A DNA stretch of 64,000 bases from positions 5,908,501 to 5,972,500 of the forward strand of contig NZ_CP132203.1 of assembly GCF_030719035.1 (NCBI RefSeq). The letters run 5' to 3'. The notes under the pieces are model-generated. The model was given only the letters and a program-made list of their open reading frames with translations. It ran no database searches and was not told the origin of the DNA. Origin of the DNA: Hahella sp. HNIBRBA332. Lineage in GTDB: Bacteria; Pseudomonadota; Gammaproteobacteria; Pseudomonadales; Oleiphilaceae. Each line of letters begins with the position of its first letter. The first letter of the stretch is position 1. The translations under genes were made by a program, and so were the position numbers. Positions 44,648 through 52,925 of the stretch are shown one piece after another.

Positions 44648-45259
44648 ATGAAAGTTGTCTCCTATTGGGGACCGCGAAAAGAGGAAGTCGGCCAATGCGC
44701 CGACCGCCTCATTTTGATGTTCTCAAATTTAGCGGAAGTGTCTCCGTTATTTTCGTGTTGGTGCAAAAAGGCCAATTCTAGGAAAAAAGCATTGAGTGAA
44801 GAGCCAATTGATTGGAGCAATAAGGACAATGTTGTATCTGAACTGTTACATGGAGCAAGCCGCTATTATGACTCCAATGAAGTTATAGAAGACCTTGGCT
44901 ATAGAGTTGGTTGGTGGAACAAAGGTAATGATAAAGGTGGGGCTGAATTCGGTGTTCGGTGCGCTTTATATAACGCATCTTCCGGGCTTCGGAATAGTGT
45001 TGTCATAACAATTCCAAAGGCATTAATTTCTGAGTCGGGTTTGTCTACATATAAAAAGCTTATAACAGGCGTGGTGGAAGCATGGGAGCCAGAGTGGGGA
45101 GGGGTCTGTAGCTTGGAGGATTTGGCGGCATCACAAGGTCCGAACAAGGTCGGTAAAGTTGTCTTCATCAATGGTAAAACACTCGACATCAAGGCCAACT
45201 CATCGCTCCGCGAGCTGGAAAAATTTGGAGACGGAATGCTATATTTTCGAGAGGTGTGA
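44648..45259 (+). CDS. Immunity protein 52 (Imm52)-like
   Basis: The 203-residue protein begins VVSYWGPRKEEVGQCADRL and continues SNLAEVSPLFSCWCKKANSR, strongly like the N-terminal signature of Imm52 immunity proteins (YWG.R.E....A.R). Imm52 partners neutralise nuclease tips of polymorphic toxins in Gram-negatives. No matching toxin tip lies upstream on this strand, so it is an orphan immunity gene, perhaps captured after contact with a rival or left behind when its toxin was lost. GAGCTC and CAAGGAG precede the ATG. Family call moderate to good. Confidence 0.72.
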   Translation: MKVVSYWGPRKEEVGQCADRLILMFSNLAEVSPLFSCWCKKANSRKKALSEEPIDWSNKDNVVSELLHGASRYYDSNEVIEDLGYRVGWWNKGNDKGGAEFGVRCALYNASSGLRNSVVITIPKALISESGLSTYKKLITGVVEAWEPEWGGVCSLEDLAASQGPNKVGKVVFINGKTLDIKANSSLRELEKFGDGMLYFREV

Positions 45260-45337
45260 CTTTATGGGCTTGCCCAAGATTGAAATTATGGTAAATTTTT
45301 TACTCACTTTGAATCTGGTAATAGATAGGGAAAATAC

Positions 45338-46561
45338 GTGCCGTCAAGAGAATGGGCCATTGAAAGGAGTTCGGGGAGACTGGTTTATATTGGAGAGTTG
45401 AACAGCCGGTTCTTATCACTGAGTGGAGTGGAACAAGAAAGATTCAACATAAGAAATTTTCAGTGCCAGTTTTGTCTAATTCGACTTACCGCAAGATCGC
45501 TAGGAAACCCATCTCAAACAGCCCATTTCTTGGTGGGGGAGCAAGATAAGAGACGCCAGGAGTGCCCAAAGCATCACTATGCCTGCAACGTCGCAATAGA
45601 TGAGCGGACCAAGAACATTTTATCCGCTCCTCATACGGTCTGTTCCGATCTTAACTTCGTCGGCGCCCTGCCGATTGTCCATAGCCTAGATCTGGGCGAT
45701 ACGCCAAAACCAACAAATGCGGGGCGTGGCGGAGGAAGTTCCAAACGCGTTGGACTAAGAAATAATGGTCGCTCAAATCAACTCGCAACCCTCGTATATT
45801 CATTAATCTCCAACCAAGATATCGTCGCCAACGAGGCTCTGCACGTCACCGGTTGCGATGGGAGTAGTTACGGAGAGGTATTTCAGAACCTGTCCGAAAT
45901 GCGGCAGGGCGACAGGCCGAAAGGTAGTCATGTATTTTATGGCAATATTGATCATCGCGATAAGATCGGACACTTCGAAGACCGTATCGAATTCATCTTA
46001 TGGATGAAGCACTACAAGGAGCGAAAGTCCGTAAAAGTTACTGTCTATACAGATAATTGGAAAACCGCCCACAAGAAAGACTTTTTAGAATCGCTCCAGA
46101 GAGCGCAGATATTTAGGTTGGAGAACGAAAACCGCCAGAAAAAAGCATATATGTTTATATTTTGGGTAGGCTCAGCCAACCCTAAATACCCCAACAATAT
46201 GATAGTGAATGAGTATAAAAAAGTTCATATCGTCGCCACTCACTTCCTCCGATTTAAATGTGTCAATCTAGGAATTGAAACAATAAGTCCAACAATCAAA
46301 AGTTCCGAGGCTGCTGCGACCGATGAGGTTGCCGCCCAAACACCAACTCTCCCCTTAGCAGAGCCAGCTATTCAGGAGGTTACCCAGGAAGTAGAAAGCA
46401 GCCTTGAACAAGTTGCTCCGCCCCCAATACCTGATCAGCCTAGCGTCCATATTTCTCCCCAAGAAGAGAGCGAAGTCAAAGTAGGCAGAAACGAGGAAGA
46501 AAAGACGCCAGAGAAAAAAAGGTGGTACAAACGAATTTTTTCCGCATTGAAGTTAACTTGA
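45338..46561 (+). CDS. Zinc-finger (CoiA-like N-terminus) hypothetical protein
   Basis: A 407-residue protein starting at GTG 45338 (AGGGAA upstream). The N-terminus has CQFC and CPKHHYAC with AHF between, the C-x2-C...AHF...C pattern of the zinc-finger domain found in CoiA-like DNA-processing proteins. A globular middle and a Pro/Glu/Thr-rich, low-complexity tail (about 320-385) end in a basic patch (KKRWYKRIF). No signal peptide is seen. The domain suggests nucleic-acid handling, but function is unknown. It lies 78 bases downstream of the Imm52-like gene on the same strand, so they may be co-transcribed. Confidence 0.6.
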   Translation: MPSREWAIERSSGRLVYIGELNSRFLSLSGVEQERFNIRNFQCQFCLIRLTARSLGNPSQTAHFLVGEQDKRRQECPKHHYACNVAIDERTKNILSAPHTVCSDLNFVGALPIVHSLDLGDTPKPTNAGRGGGSSKRVGLRNNGRSNQLATLVYSLISNQDIVANEALHVTGCDGSSYGEVFQNLSEMRQGDRPKGSHVFYGNIDHRDKIGHFEDRIEFILWMKHYKERKSVKVTVYTDNWKTAHKKDFLESLQRAQIFRLENENRQKKAYMFIFWVGSANPKYPNNMIVNEYKKVHIVATHFLRFKCVNLGIETISPTIKSSEAAATDEVAAQTPTLPLAEPAIQEVTQEVESSLEQVAPPPIPDQPSVHISPQEESEVKVGRNEEEKTPEKKRWYKRIFSALKLT

Positions 46562-46752
46562 GTATGCAAGTTAATGAATAGCTCTTTCATTTATGAAAAA
46601 GCTTTACCCTATATCCATGTTTCATACAAGAACTCATTTTCGATATCTTCAGAGCTTCCGCCAAGGAACAAGAAAAGGAAGGAAGCCAATACAAGTACTC
46701 CCCCCTCACACACTTAACCAAAGCATCAATGTCCCTGTCTATGAGCTAGCAT

Positions 46753-47265
46753 CTAATCGGGCCACTCACATCCAATCCTTTCGCCATTCAATATCGGCGA
46801 CATCCAGTAAATCCAAACCGGCAAAACCACTCTCCCTTTCTTGGCCGCCACCAGCACCCGCCGATACAGACTGCGACCCCAGGGCCGAAACCCCTCCAGA
46901 CGGTCGATGGACGGCAGGTCGCGCGACGGATTTGCGAACGTCACCAATTCACCCCGAATCAGATCCCAATCGCCTGTCGGACGCTGGAAACGCGGCGTTT
47001 TGAGTTGCGCCTGGGTTTGCGCGTCCGCCAAGGGGTCGGTCGTGCCGTGGGCGAGGACAGCGCGCTGCGGAATCTCCAACGCCGGAAATCCGGCCATAAG
47101 GTGGTAGAGTCGGCCCCAGACTGCCGCCGGCTCGATGCTTTGGGCGTGGGCGCAAAAGCGCGTATGGTTCGCATAACCCCGCTTCAAGGTGCCGTAGACA
47201 AATAGTTGGATGCTTTCCGAGTAATTTTCCTGAGGAGATGAATGCGGGATGTTTTTCAAGGTCAT
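46753..47265 (-). CDS. Gamma-glutamylcyclotransferase (GGCT/AIG2-like)
   Basis: A 170-residue protein with the GGCT-fold signature LFVYGTLKRGYANH, the substrate-binding loop, and IDRLEGFRP followed by LYRRVLVAAKKGR, in which the acidic residue near LEGF is the likely catalytic base. GGCT enzymes release 5-oxoproline from gamma-glutamyl amines or peptides. Its start overlaps the upstream class II glutamine amidotransferase stop by four bases. In amidoligase clusters such enzymes are thought to trim or recycle gamma-glutamyl conjugates. The third gene of the unit. Confidence 0.82.
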   Translation of the reverse strand: MTLKNIPHSSPQENYSESIQLFVYGTLKRGYANHTRFCAHAQSIEPAAVWGRLYHLMAGFPALEIPQRAVLAHGTTDPLADAQTQAQLKTPRFQRPTGDWDLIRGELVTFANPSRDLPSIDRLEGFRPWGRSLYRRVLVAAKKGRVVLPVWIYWMSPILNGERIGCEWPD

Positions 47266-48059
47266 GCGACGACTCCTTTGGGCAATGTGTATTTTCGGAC
47301 TTGTGGGATGAAGTGGAAGTTAGCGAGGTCTATCTTCGTCAGATCTTCATGACGGAACCTGAGTAGCGTCATCGGCGGGATTTCAAGCTCCCGCCACCCC
47401 GTGTCTCCCGCCAGGGCCAGCTCCAAAAACGCCGGTTCCGACGCGTAAAGCGCCACGCGATAGCGCCGATGGATGCACATGCTGAGGGGCTTGTTGCCCT
47501 TGAAGACGGCTATAACGCCCGGGTCCAGGCAGGAAGCCAGGACTGCGCTCAACTGGCCGCGACACAGGCTCAGAGCGGCCTTATACCCTTCCAGGTCAAG
47601 GACGCCATCGTACGCATAGCGGTCGGCCAGCCGAAAGAGCAACTCGCTGTCCACCTCCGAGAAACGGGGCAGCCGGAAATATCGAAAAAGATAATCGGCG
47701 TTATAAATGGTCCCGTTATGGGTCCCGATGATATCGCCGGCGCGGATAGGGTGATTGTTACGGTTGTTGAGCTCATCGCCGCGCGTGCGCCAGCGTGTAT
47801 GGCCCATGAGTATCGTGGTGTGATGATCGACACTGGCCAGCGTCTTTGCGTAGCCGTGTTCGCCGACCAATTCGTGCGCCCGCAGTGGGCGTTTATATAT
47901 CCTGTAACTACCGTCTGTTTTGAGCCAAGCCACGCCAGTCGCATGCGGCCCGCGTCGCTCGCTGCCCAGCAGCATGCGGGTAAACACATGGCGCAGATGG
48001 CTTAGTTCGCCGGGGCGTCGCCGCTTGCGTCCAAAAATCACGCCTACTTGTCCACACAT
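47262..48059 (-). CDS. Class II glutamine amidotransferase
   Basis: The 265-residue protein begins Met-Cys (MCGQVGVIFG), the Ntn-hydrolase nucleophile exposed after loss of Met. Other class II motifs are visible: MGHTRWRTRG, NNRNNHPI, GTHNGTIYN and EVDSELLFRL. Such domains hydrolyse glutamine to deliver ammonia, or transfer gamma-glutamyl groups. It sits between the amidoligase gene (69 bases upstream, with a hairpin) and the GGCT-like gene (overlap). No synthetase domain is fused, so its product is most likely used by the neighbouring amidoligase. Confidence 0.88.
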   Translation of the reverse strand: MCGQVGVIFGRKRRRPGELSHLRHVFTRMLLGSERRGPHATGVAWLKTDGSYRIYKRPLRAHELVGEHGYAKTLASVDHHTTILMGHTRWRTRGDELNNRNNHPIRAGDIIGTHNGTIYNADYLFRYFRLPRFSEVDSELLFRLADRYAYDGVLDLEGYKAALSLCRGQLSAVLASCLDPGVIAVFKGNKPLSMCIHRRYRVALYASEPAFLELALAGDTGWRELEIPPMTLLRFRHEDLTKIDLANFHFIPQVRKYTLPKGVVA

Positions 48060-48092
48060 AGTTTCATATTCTCCTTACCGATGATTTCGCAT

Positions 48093-48116
48093 CCCTCCGC
48101 CCGCTGAGGCGGAGGG
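48093..48116 (-). promoter_or_regulatory. Perfect hairpin between amidoligase and amidotransferase genes
   Basis: CCCTCCGCC and GGCGGAGGG form a perfect 9-base stem with a 6-base loop in the 69-base spacer of the operon. It could be an attenuator, processing site or stabiliser. There is no T-run. Confidence 0.6.
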
Positions 48117-48128
48117 CTCGTGGGTTAC

Positions 48129-49091
48129 TTAAATGACGAGACCGGGTGCTTGCCCGGCCTCAATGTGAACGCTGTTTGCATCGACAAGGTCACGCTCGAC
48201 CTTGTTGGGTTTGCGTCGTCCGCGCTTAAACGCCGCATCCCCCGGCATGTTGACCATCAGGTGTCGTCGGGCGGTTTTGAACTCCTCGCCAATCATTCCC
48301 AGGCGCAGCAAAAACACCCGGAAGTCATACTTGGCGCTCTGGGGATCGAAGCTGCGTTTTCGGCTGTAGGCGGTTTTGGCGTTGAGGGCTTTTGCGGCGA
48401 GGGCGAGGCAGAACTGAAGGTAGGCTTTGACTTTGCCGGCGTGCAGCGTCGCTTCGAACCAGCGGAATTCAACCGTGCCGCGATACCAGACATTGTGCAG
48501 GTTGACGCCGTGGTAGCGGGTTCGGTCGTAATGGATCGGTTGTTGATTGTGGTAGCCGTACCAGATGCGATTCAGTTGCTCCGTGGTTCGGGGACGTTCG
48601 CGTTCAATGTTTTGTATCAGTTCGTTGCTGATGGGCCGGGTAAACGTGCGCAACCGCTGCGAACTGACGCCCAGGGCGTGCAAAATCAGCGGCTCCTGCT
48701 TGTAGACCATCTTGGCGAGGTTGGCGAGATTCGCGCCGTTAAACAGCGCCGCGTCGATGTGGATATGGATGCCGCATTGGCTGTCAACCTTGCCGCCTGC
48801 TCTGCGGATCGCGCGAATCACCTCCTGCAGCAGGGGGATGTCGTTGTAGCCTAATACCGGGCTTACGACTTCCGCTCTCAGGTGCGCGGGGACTGAGGAG
48901 AGAGAAGAATCGCTCACCACCTTCCAGGTTCGTCCCCGCGCATCCACCACATCCCAGGGATCGTAGGCGACTGGCGTGCGCCGGTAAAACACCCCTCCGC
49001 CGGTCACCGACTGGATGGCCCGCGCGATCTGCTCCCGGGTGCGCTTAACGGTCTCGATCTCAATTCCGAATTTAATCTCTCTCAGGTCCAT
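48129..49091 (-). CDS. Amidoligase (glutamine-synthetase-like fold)
   Basis: The 320-residue protein fits the predicted amidoligase family (GS-like fold): an N-terminal metal-binding FGIEIETVKRT, GIHIHIDAALFNGANLANL in the middle and FRWFEATLHAGKVKAYL with the Glu expected to bind metal. Such enzymes join a carboxylate to an amine using ATP. It is the first gene of an operon with a class II glutamine amidotransferase and a gamma-glutamylcyclotransferase, a grouping reported in comparative surveys of amidoligases in bacteria and phages. AAGGAG precedes the ATG. The substrate, probably a protein, peptide or cell-surface amine, is unknown. Confidence 0.78.
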   Translation of the reverse strand: MDLREIKFGIEIETVKRTREQIARAIQSVTGGGVFYRRTPVAYDPWDVVDARGRTWKVVSDSSLSSVPAHLRAEVVSPVLGYNDIPLLQEVIRAIRRAGGKVDSQCGIHIHIDAALFNGANLANLAKMVYKQEPLILHALGVSSQRLRTFTRPISNELIQNIERERPRTTEQLNRIWYGYHNQQPIHYDRTRYHGVNLHNVWYRGTVEFRWFEATLHAGKVKAYLQFCLALAAKALNAKTAYSRKRSFDPQSAKYDFRVFLLRLGMIGEEFKTARRHLMVNMPGDAAFKRGRRKPNKVERDLVDANSVHIEAGQAPGLVI

Positions 49092-49494
49092 GATTGTCTC
49101 CTTCGCTCATGGCTATAAGCATGTGTTTTTAAAGGTGTTTATCCTTTTTGCTATGCAGCACATGAACGCTTCATCAGGGAGACGAATCAAGTTAAGAAGA
49201 CATCGAAATCGTTAAATTAATCCTTATATTTCAATAGCATAATAATATTTGCGCTCGAGGTTGAATTCTGGGCGCAGAGACTGCTCGGAAAGGGAGCTAT
49301 GTGAGGGGAAAGAGTCGGGGGTGTAGAAAAGACGTTGCCGCAGGTGAGGAGTTTTTCGATGAGACCAAATGATGGGCCAGCCCAGGGCGATCTCAGTAGT
49401 AGGAGCGCCCTGACGGCTATTGAGCACTCATGCTCTGATCGAGCCGATGGCGGTCGGAGAGGGTTATATGTTAAAAAAATCAACTCAATGATAT
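49092..49494. other. Spacer upstream of amidoligase operon
   Basis: About 400 bases. Contains the amidoligase promoter presumably. Short overlapping frames on the minus strand (about 49217-49483) have Pro/Ser-rich compositions and no ribosome binding site, so I do not call them. No element named. Confidence 0.4.
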
Positions 49495-49739
49495 TTAAGG
49501 CTTTATTTCATCAGGTTCACTCCACTTGGCAAAGTACGAGTGCACCGTGCGCCACTTGGGGTAGTCGCTGGGCAGGCCTCTCCACTGGCAACCGGTGCGC
49601 AGCAGATACAGCACCCCGCAACACACCTCATACAAATCTATCGTTCGGGGCTTGGTTTGCGCCGCGCCAGCTCCAGCAACAGCTGAATCTTCTCGAATTG
49701 TTCGCGACTGATGTCGCTTGGGTATCTCTTGGTTCGCAT
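49495..49739 (-). pseudogene. IS5-type transposase N-terminal remnant, frameshifted
   Basis: The minus strand from ATG 49739 reads MRTKRYPSDISREQFEKIQ, the start of IS5-group transposases. A one-base deletion near 49650 shifts the frame, after which the sequence continues TIDLYEVCCGVLYLLRTGCQ and KWRTVHSYFAKWSEPDEI. The catalytic DDE region is absent because the copy is cut after about 80 residues. This is a dead fragment. No terminal repeats were identified. Confidence 0.8.
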
Positions 49740-50078
49740 CAGTTAATCTTCTCAGATACGAACAAGATCGTGAACACGTTCTTAGGCGCGATTCCCTGGG
49801 CGGGATATCCAAGGTGGGAAGCGGAGAGAAGCTTCTTTCCGTGAGTCAGTCGTTTGTGAAAGCAACGTGATTGACAGCTATTGAAGTGGAGCCATACTTG
49901 AAGATGGTAGATCGACCTGCTATAGCTTGGTTCAAAGAAGACTGTCTGCTCACAAGGGTGGCTGTAGCGGCTTGATGGCAAGGAGTTCGATAAGTGAAAG
50001 TCTGATAGTCATGTGTTCCTTGGCGTAGGTTGATCCTGCCCTCTTCTGCTGAGGTAAGTCACAAGAAGGAGGAACATC
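49740..50078. other. Spacer between IS remnant and lipoprotein gene
   Basis: About 340 bases without a convincing gene. GAAGGAGGAAC near 50067-50077 is the ribosome binding site of the next gene. An 80-codon minus-strand frame (49739-49981) ends in GYPAQGIAPKNVFTILFVSE but has no start signal or family, so it is not called. Confidence 0.4.
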
Positions 50079-50816
50079 ATGAAATTCAGATCGTTTGTCG
50101 GGAGTGTTGCGCTTGAAATTTTTGTGATTATTGGGCTGGCTGCTTGCGGTGGTGGAGGTGGCGACAGCGGTGGAGCCACAGCCACAGTTTCAGCAAATGG
50201 ACTTTGGGAAGGTACCTTCACTGAAAATGGGTCAGGAACTTTCGATGTAAGCGGGCTCTTTTACAATGGACGAATCATCGCAATCAGTGAGTCCGCCGGG
50301 GCAATTTATGACGGTAGTTATACGGTTAGCGGCAGCAGTATTTCAGGTAACGTAACGGCTTATCAAGTCAATGGCGGGGCTTTCGCCACGGCATCTATTT
50401 CGGGGACTGTGTCAGTGCAAGGGGCAATATCGGTTACGTTCAACACATCCTATGGGTCCAGCGGCAGTATGTCGCTATCCTTCAACAGCATTTATAACCG
50501 TACGCCATCATTATCGCTACTTGCGGGGCAATGGAACTACACTAGTGGCGCTTACAGTCTCACGATTACCGTGCAGAATGACGGAACATATTGGGGGCAG
50601 GACTCTGATGGCTGTGTCGTGTCAGGAACCATAGGGTTATTGGATACGGCGCATAACCTTTACAATGCGAGCACTTCGATAGCTTCTTGCGGAGCCTCAA
50701 ATGGCTCCTATACAGGTTTCTCCAGCTTGCTTGATAACGTCACCACCAATGACACGCTCCAGGTTGCCGTGTCAAATAGTAATTTTATCTTGTTGTACCC
50801 ATTTACTAGGCAATAG
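50079..50816 (+). CDS. Lipoprotein with low-complexity N-terminus
   Basis: The 245-residue protein has a signal peptide with lipobox LAAC followed by a glycine run (CGGGGGDSGG), a pattern common in secreted lipoproteins of marine bacteria. The rest is Ser/Gly/Thr-rich and beta-rich (SGTFDVSGLFYNGRIIAISE, then a second similar half with LAGQWNYTSGAYSLTITVQN). No family is recognised. A strong ribosome binding site precedes the ATG. The gene stands alone, followed by degraded phage DNA. Confidence 0.75.
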   Translation: MKFRSFVGSVALEIFVIIGLAACGGGGGDSGGATATVSANGLWEGTFTENGSGTFDVSGLFYNGRIIAISESAGAIYDGSYTVSGSSISGNVTAYQVNGGAFATASISGTVSVQGAISVTFNTSYGSSGSMSLSFNSIYNRTPSLSLLAGQWNYTSGAYSLTITVQNDGTYWGQDSDGCVVSGTIGLLDTAHNLYNASTSIASCGASNGSYTGFSSLLDNVTTNDTLQVAVSNSNFILLYPFTRQ

Positions 50817-50945
50817 CCAACTCCAAAAGATGTCGGCGCCAACGCGCCGCGCCCCAATCGGTCATTACTGCAAACGCCTTTGGATTGTCCCTTGGGCGTC
50901 TTCCGCCATCCCCGTTATCAACAACACATTTGTGCAGGTTACTTA

Positions 50946-51230
50946 TTACTTTCGAGAGCTACTCGGCCTTGATCCAAACCACCAAGTGACGGCCGTCGTT
51001 GTCAGAAATAACATCTGCGCGATGGCCTTTTTGTACAGGACCATTAAATCGACCGGGCTCAGCGTGCCCACGCCACCGAGATGGCGGTTAATATTCAGGG
51101 TCACAAACGTCGCCAGAATAAGCAGATAGACAGTAATCAGCGGTCGCATCAGGCACCGGATCGCGTCCACGCACCGCAGGCCATAGGTTTTACGCTGCTC
51201 CTGCAACCCTTCGGTGAAAGCGGTTATTTC
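50946..51230 (-). pseudogene. Phage membrane (holin-like) protein fragment
   Basis: After the truncated terminase, the reading frame switches and the sequence reads LQEQRKTYGLRCVDAIRCLM, then two hydrophobic helices (LITVYLLILATFVTLNI and IAQMLFLTTTAVTWWF). Small two-helix proteins of this type lie in phage lysis or head regions, but the assignment to holin is tentative. The N-terminal part is missing; the sequence runs into the terminase fragment on the same strand. Treated as a deletion fusion. Confidence 0.45.
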
Positions 51231-51552
51231 GAAAGCGGCGCAGGTCGTCGGCCTTGCATTTCCATCCGAAGATGTTGACGAAGCCGAACACCTGCCAGGG
51301 CTCCAGCTTGATAAGCTGACGCTTGAACGCCCACTCGCCCTTGGTGTGCGGCAGCAGCTCGACGAACTCGCAGACACGCTCGGCCTCCGCCTTGTCGAAG
51401 TAATACGGATAGTCCGGGTCGCTCTCCTGGGCGAGGTCATCCAGGTAACGTTGGCACGCGAGGCGCGTGTATCGATACGCAGGGATAGACCCGTCCAGCA
51501 CGGCGCGGGCGTACCGCGTCGCCGCCTCGACGTGAGGATATTTAGCCGCCAT
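51190..51552 (-). pseudogene. Phage terminase large subunit, N-terminal fragment
   Basis: The 120-residue frame starts MAAKYPHVEAATRYARAVLDG and continues YRYTRLACQRYLDDLAQESD, FVELLPHTKGEWAFKRQLIK and LEPWQVFGFVNIFGW. This is the N-terminal segment of large terminases of the P27/HK97-like group, before the Walker A motif. The ATPase and nuclease parts are missing, so the gene is dead. It follows a broken small terminase gene on the same strand, in normal phage order. Confidence 0.78.
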
Positions 51553-51613
51553 GGAGTAACCGAAAATCAGAATTTATCGAAAGGGTTTGACGTGTCGTGT
51601 TTGCCGCCGCCGG

Positions 51614-51950
51614 TCAGGCGTTGACGGCTGGATGGGTCCACGCCCCGAAGGTCGCCAGTTGTTTTAAGGATTCGTTGGCGACGGTGGCCGCCGGGTTCTT
51701 CTTCAGGCCGCCGTTTGCATCCGTGGTGGTGATGCCGTATTGCGCCAGCTCACGCTCCGCCTGACGCCATCGACCGTACGAAGCACAGAAGGCCTCCAGG
51801 TTATGCGCGTCCGTCATGGCGATGATCTTTTGCAGCGCATAGCTCCGGGGCGATCAGCTCCCACATGCGGCGCGCGTCGTTGCCCAGCCAGTCCGGGCAA
51901 TCGATGTTAGTGATCTGTGAAAACGGAGGTTCGTGGGTGTTAAGTTGACG
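51614..51950 (-). pseudogene. Phage P27-family small terminase, frameshifted
   Basis: Upstream part on the minus strand reads CPDWLGNDARRMWELIAPEL, the usual opening of P27 small terminases. A one-base shift near 51836 then changes the frame to KIIAMTDAHNLEAFCASYGR and ELAQYGITTTDANGGLKKNP. The two halves fit one protein. It precedes the truncated large terminase gene. This is decayed prophage DNA. Confidence 0.7.
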
Positions 51951-52040
51951 CTTGCCAGGGTTGCCAGCCAGGAGCTTTTGCGCGACGGGCTTCCGCCCCC
52001 GTCCTACTCAGGTTGCGGTTCCACTCATAGCGTTTATCTG

Positions 52041-52062
52041 AAATTTTTAATTTTGAGTGTAA
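52041..52062 (+). repeat. AT-rich repeat, copy B
   Basis: Reads AAATTTTTAATTTTGAGTGT, preceded by TTTATCTG. Similar to copy C at 53162-53186 in the same orientation, so the two direct copies flank the lipoprotein gene at 52122-52925. Confidence 0.45.
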
Positions 52063-52121
52063 AAAAGGGGGACCGAAATACTGCGGTTAAAATGATTCCA
52101 AAAGTCTAGTGTGGGTCACAG

Positions 52122-52925
52122 CTAATAGTAATAAACTCTCTTTCTCCTTAACACTTCAAATTTTCCTTTCTGTTCAGGATTAATAACAATTTCTGGTAAC
52201 TCCTGTGAGCTTCCTTCATACATATCAGGATGCACTTCAATAAATACAAGTCCTCCAGCCTCACATAGAAATGATATTTGCTTCCTTATGCTTTTCCCTG
52301 ACCATAACCTTGTTAGCCTATGAAAACCTGGGGCGACTTCAGTATACGCATAATTACCAAGCGTGAGCCTCTGCTCACCATACGTATCAAGATTAATCCA
52401 CGTATTACTACCGGAGTTATATACATATACCCCACATCGTTCATTACTAACGCTAAAGTTTCTGGCCACAGCCTCATCAATAGCTGTTGCCGTAATCTCC
52501 ACCCAATCATTTTTAAGTCTTATAAAAGGATAAGCGCCCCAGTCAGAAGTTAAACACATGCCATTTGACGAACATCCGATACCACTTTTCACATACTCAA
52601 AAAATTGAACAACATCCTTATCAAATTTAAATATAACAAATCTTTCACTTATCTCTGTCCACCCTATATATTTAAAAGCCATCATGAATCCATATCCCTG
52701 ATAGTCTCCATATACCCATATAGAATCTTTCTCCCTGACAACATCCGGATTGCCAAATACATTTAAAACATCCTCCTTGGTGCTTTCGTTCACTCGAATA
52801 GAAGAAACCATTTTTTCTGGGTAAGGATCTGCACCCGTCACAGGAAGATAAACACAAGCCCCCAACTGACATGCAATCAGAAAGAAAGTAACGAGCAACA
52901 TTCTACCGCGAGCTTGCTTAAGCAT
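52122..52925 (-). CDS. Hypothetical lipoprotein with BamE-like N-terminal part
   Basis: The 267-residue protein has a signal peptide with the lipobox LGAC at about residues 21-24. After it, SSIRVNESTKEDVLNVFGNP is the SmpA/OmlA (BamE)-type motif, in which a charged threonine helix and a 'FGNPD' turn are usual. The rest (residues about 70-260) has four cysteines and no recognised family, with SFLCEAGGLVFIEVHPDMYE near the end similar in style to DUF2846 proteins. GC is lower than in core genes. Function unknown, envelope location likely. Confidence 0.65.
   Translation of the reverse strand: MLKQARGRMLLVTFFLIACQLGACVYLPVTGADPYPEKMVSSIRVNESTKEDVLNVFGNPDVVREKDSIWVYGDYQGYGFMMAFKYIGWTEISERFVIFKFDKDVVQFFEYVKSGIGCSSNGMCLTSDWGAYPFIRLKNDWVEITATAIDEAVARNFSVSNERCGVYVYNSGSNTWINLDTYGEQRLTLGNYAYTEVAPGFHRLTRLWSGKSIRKQISFLCEAGGLVFIEVHPDMYEGSSQELPEIVINPEQKGKFEVLRRKRVYYY

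Noticed and set aside
48120..48854. Plus-strand frame opposite the amidoligase
   Set aside because: The amidoligase motifs on the other strand are convincing and the plus frame has no start signal.
49217..49483. Short Pro/Ser-rich frames before the amidoligase operon
   Set aside because: Two overlapping frames with low-complexity composition, no ribosome binding site and no family.
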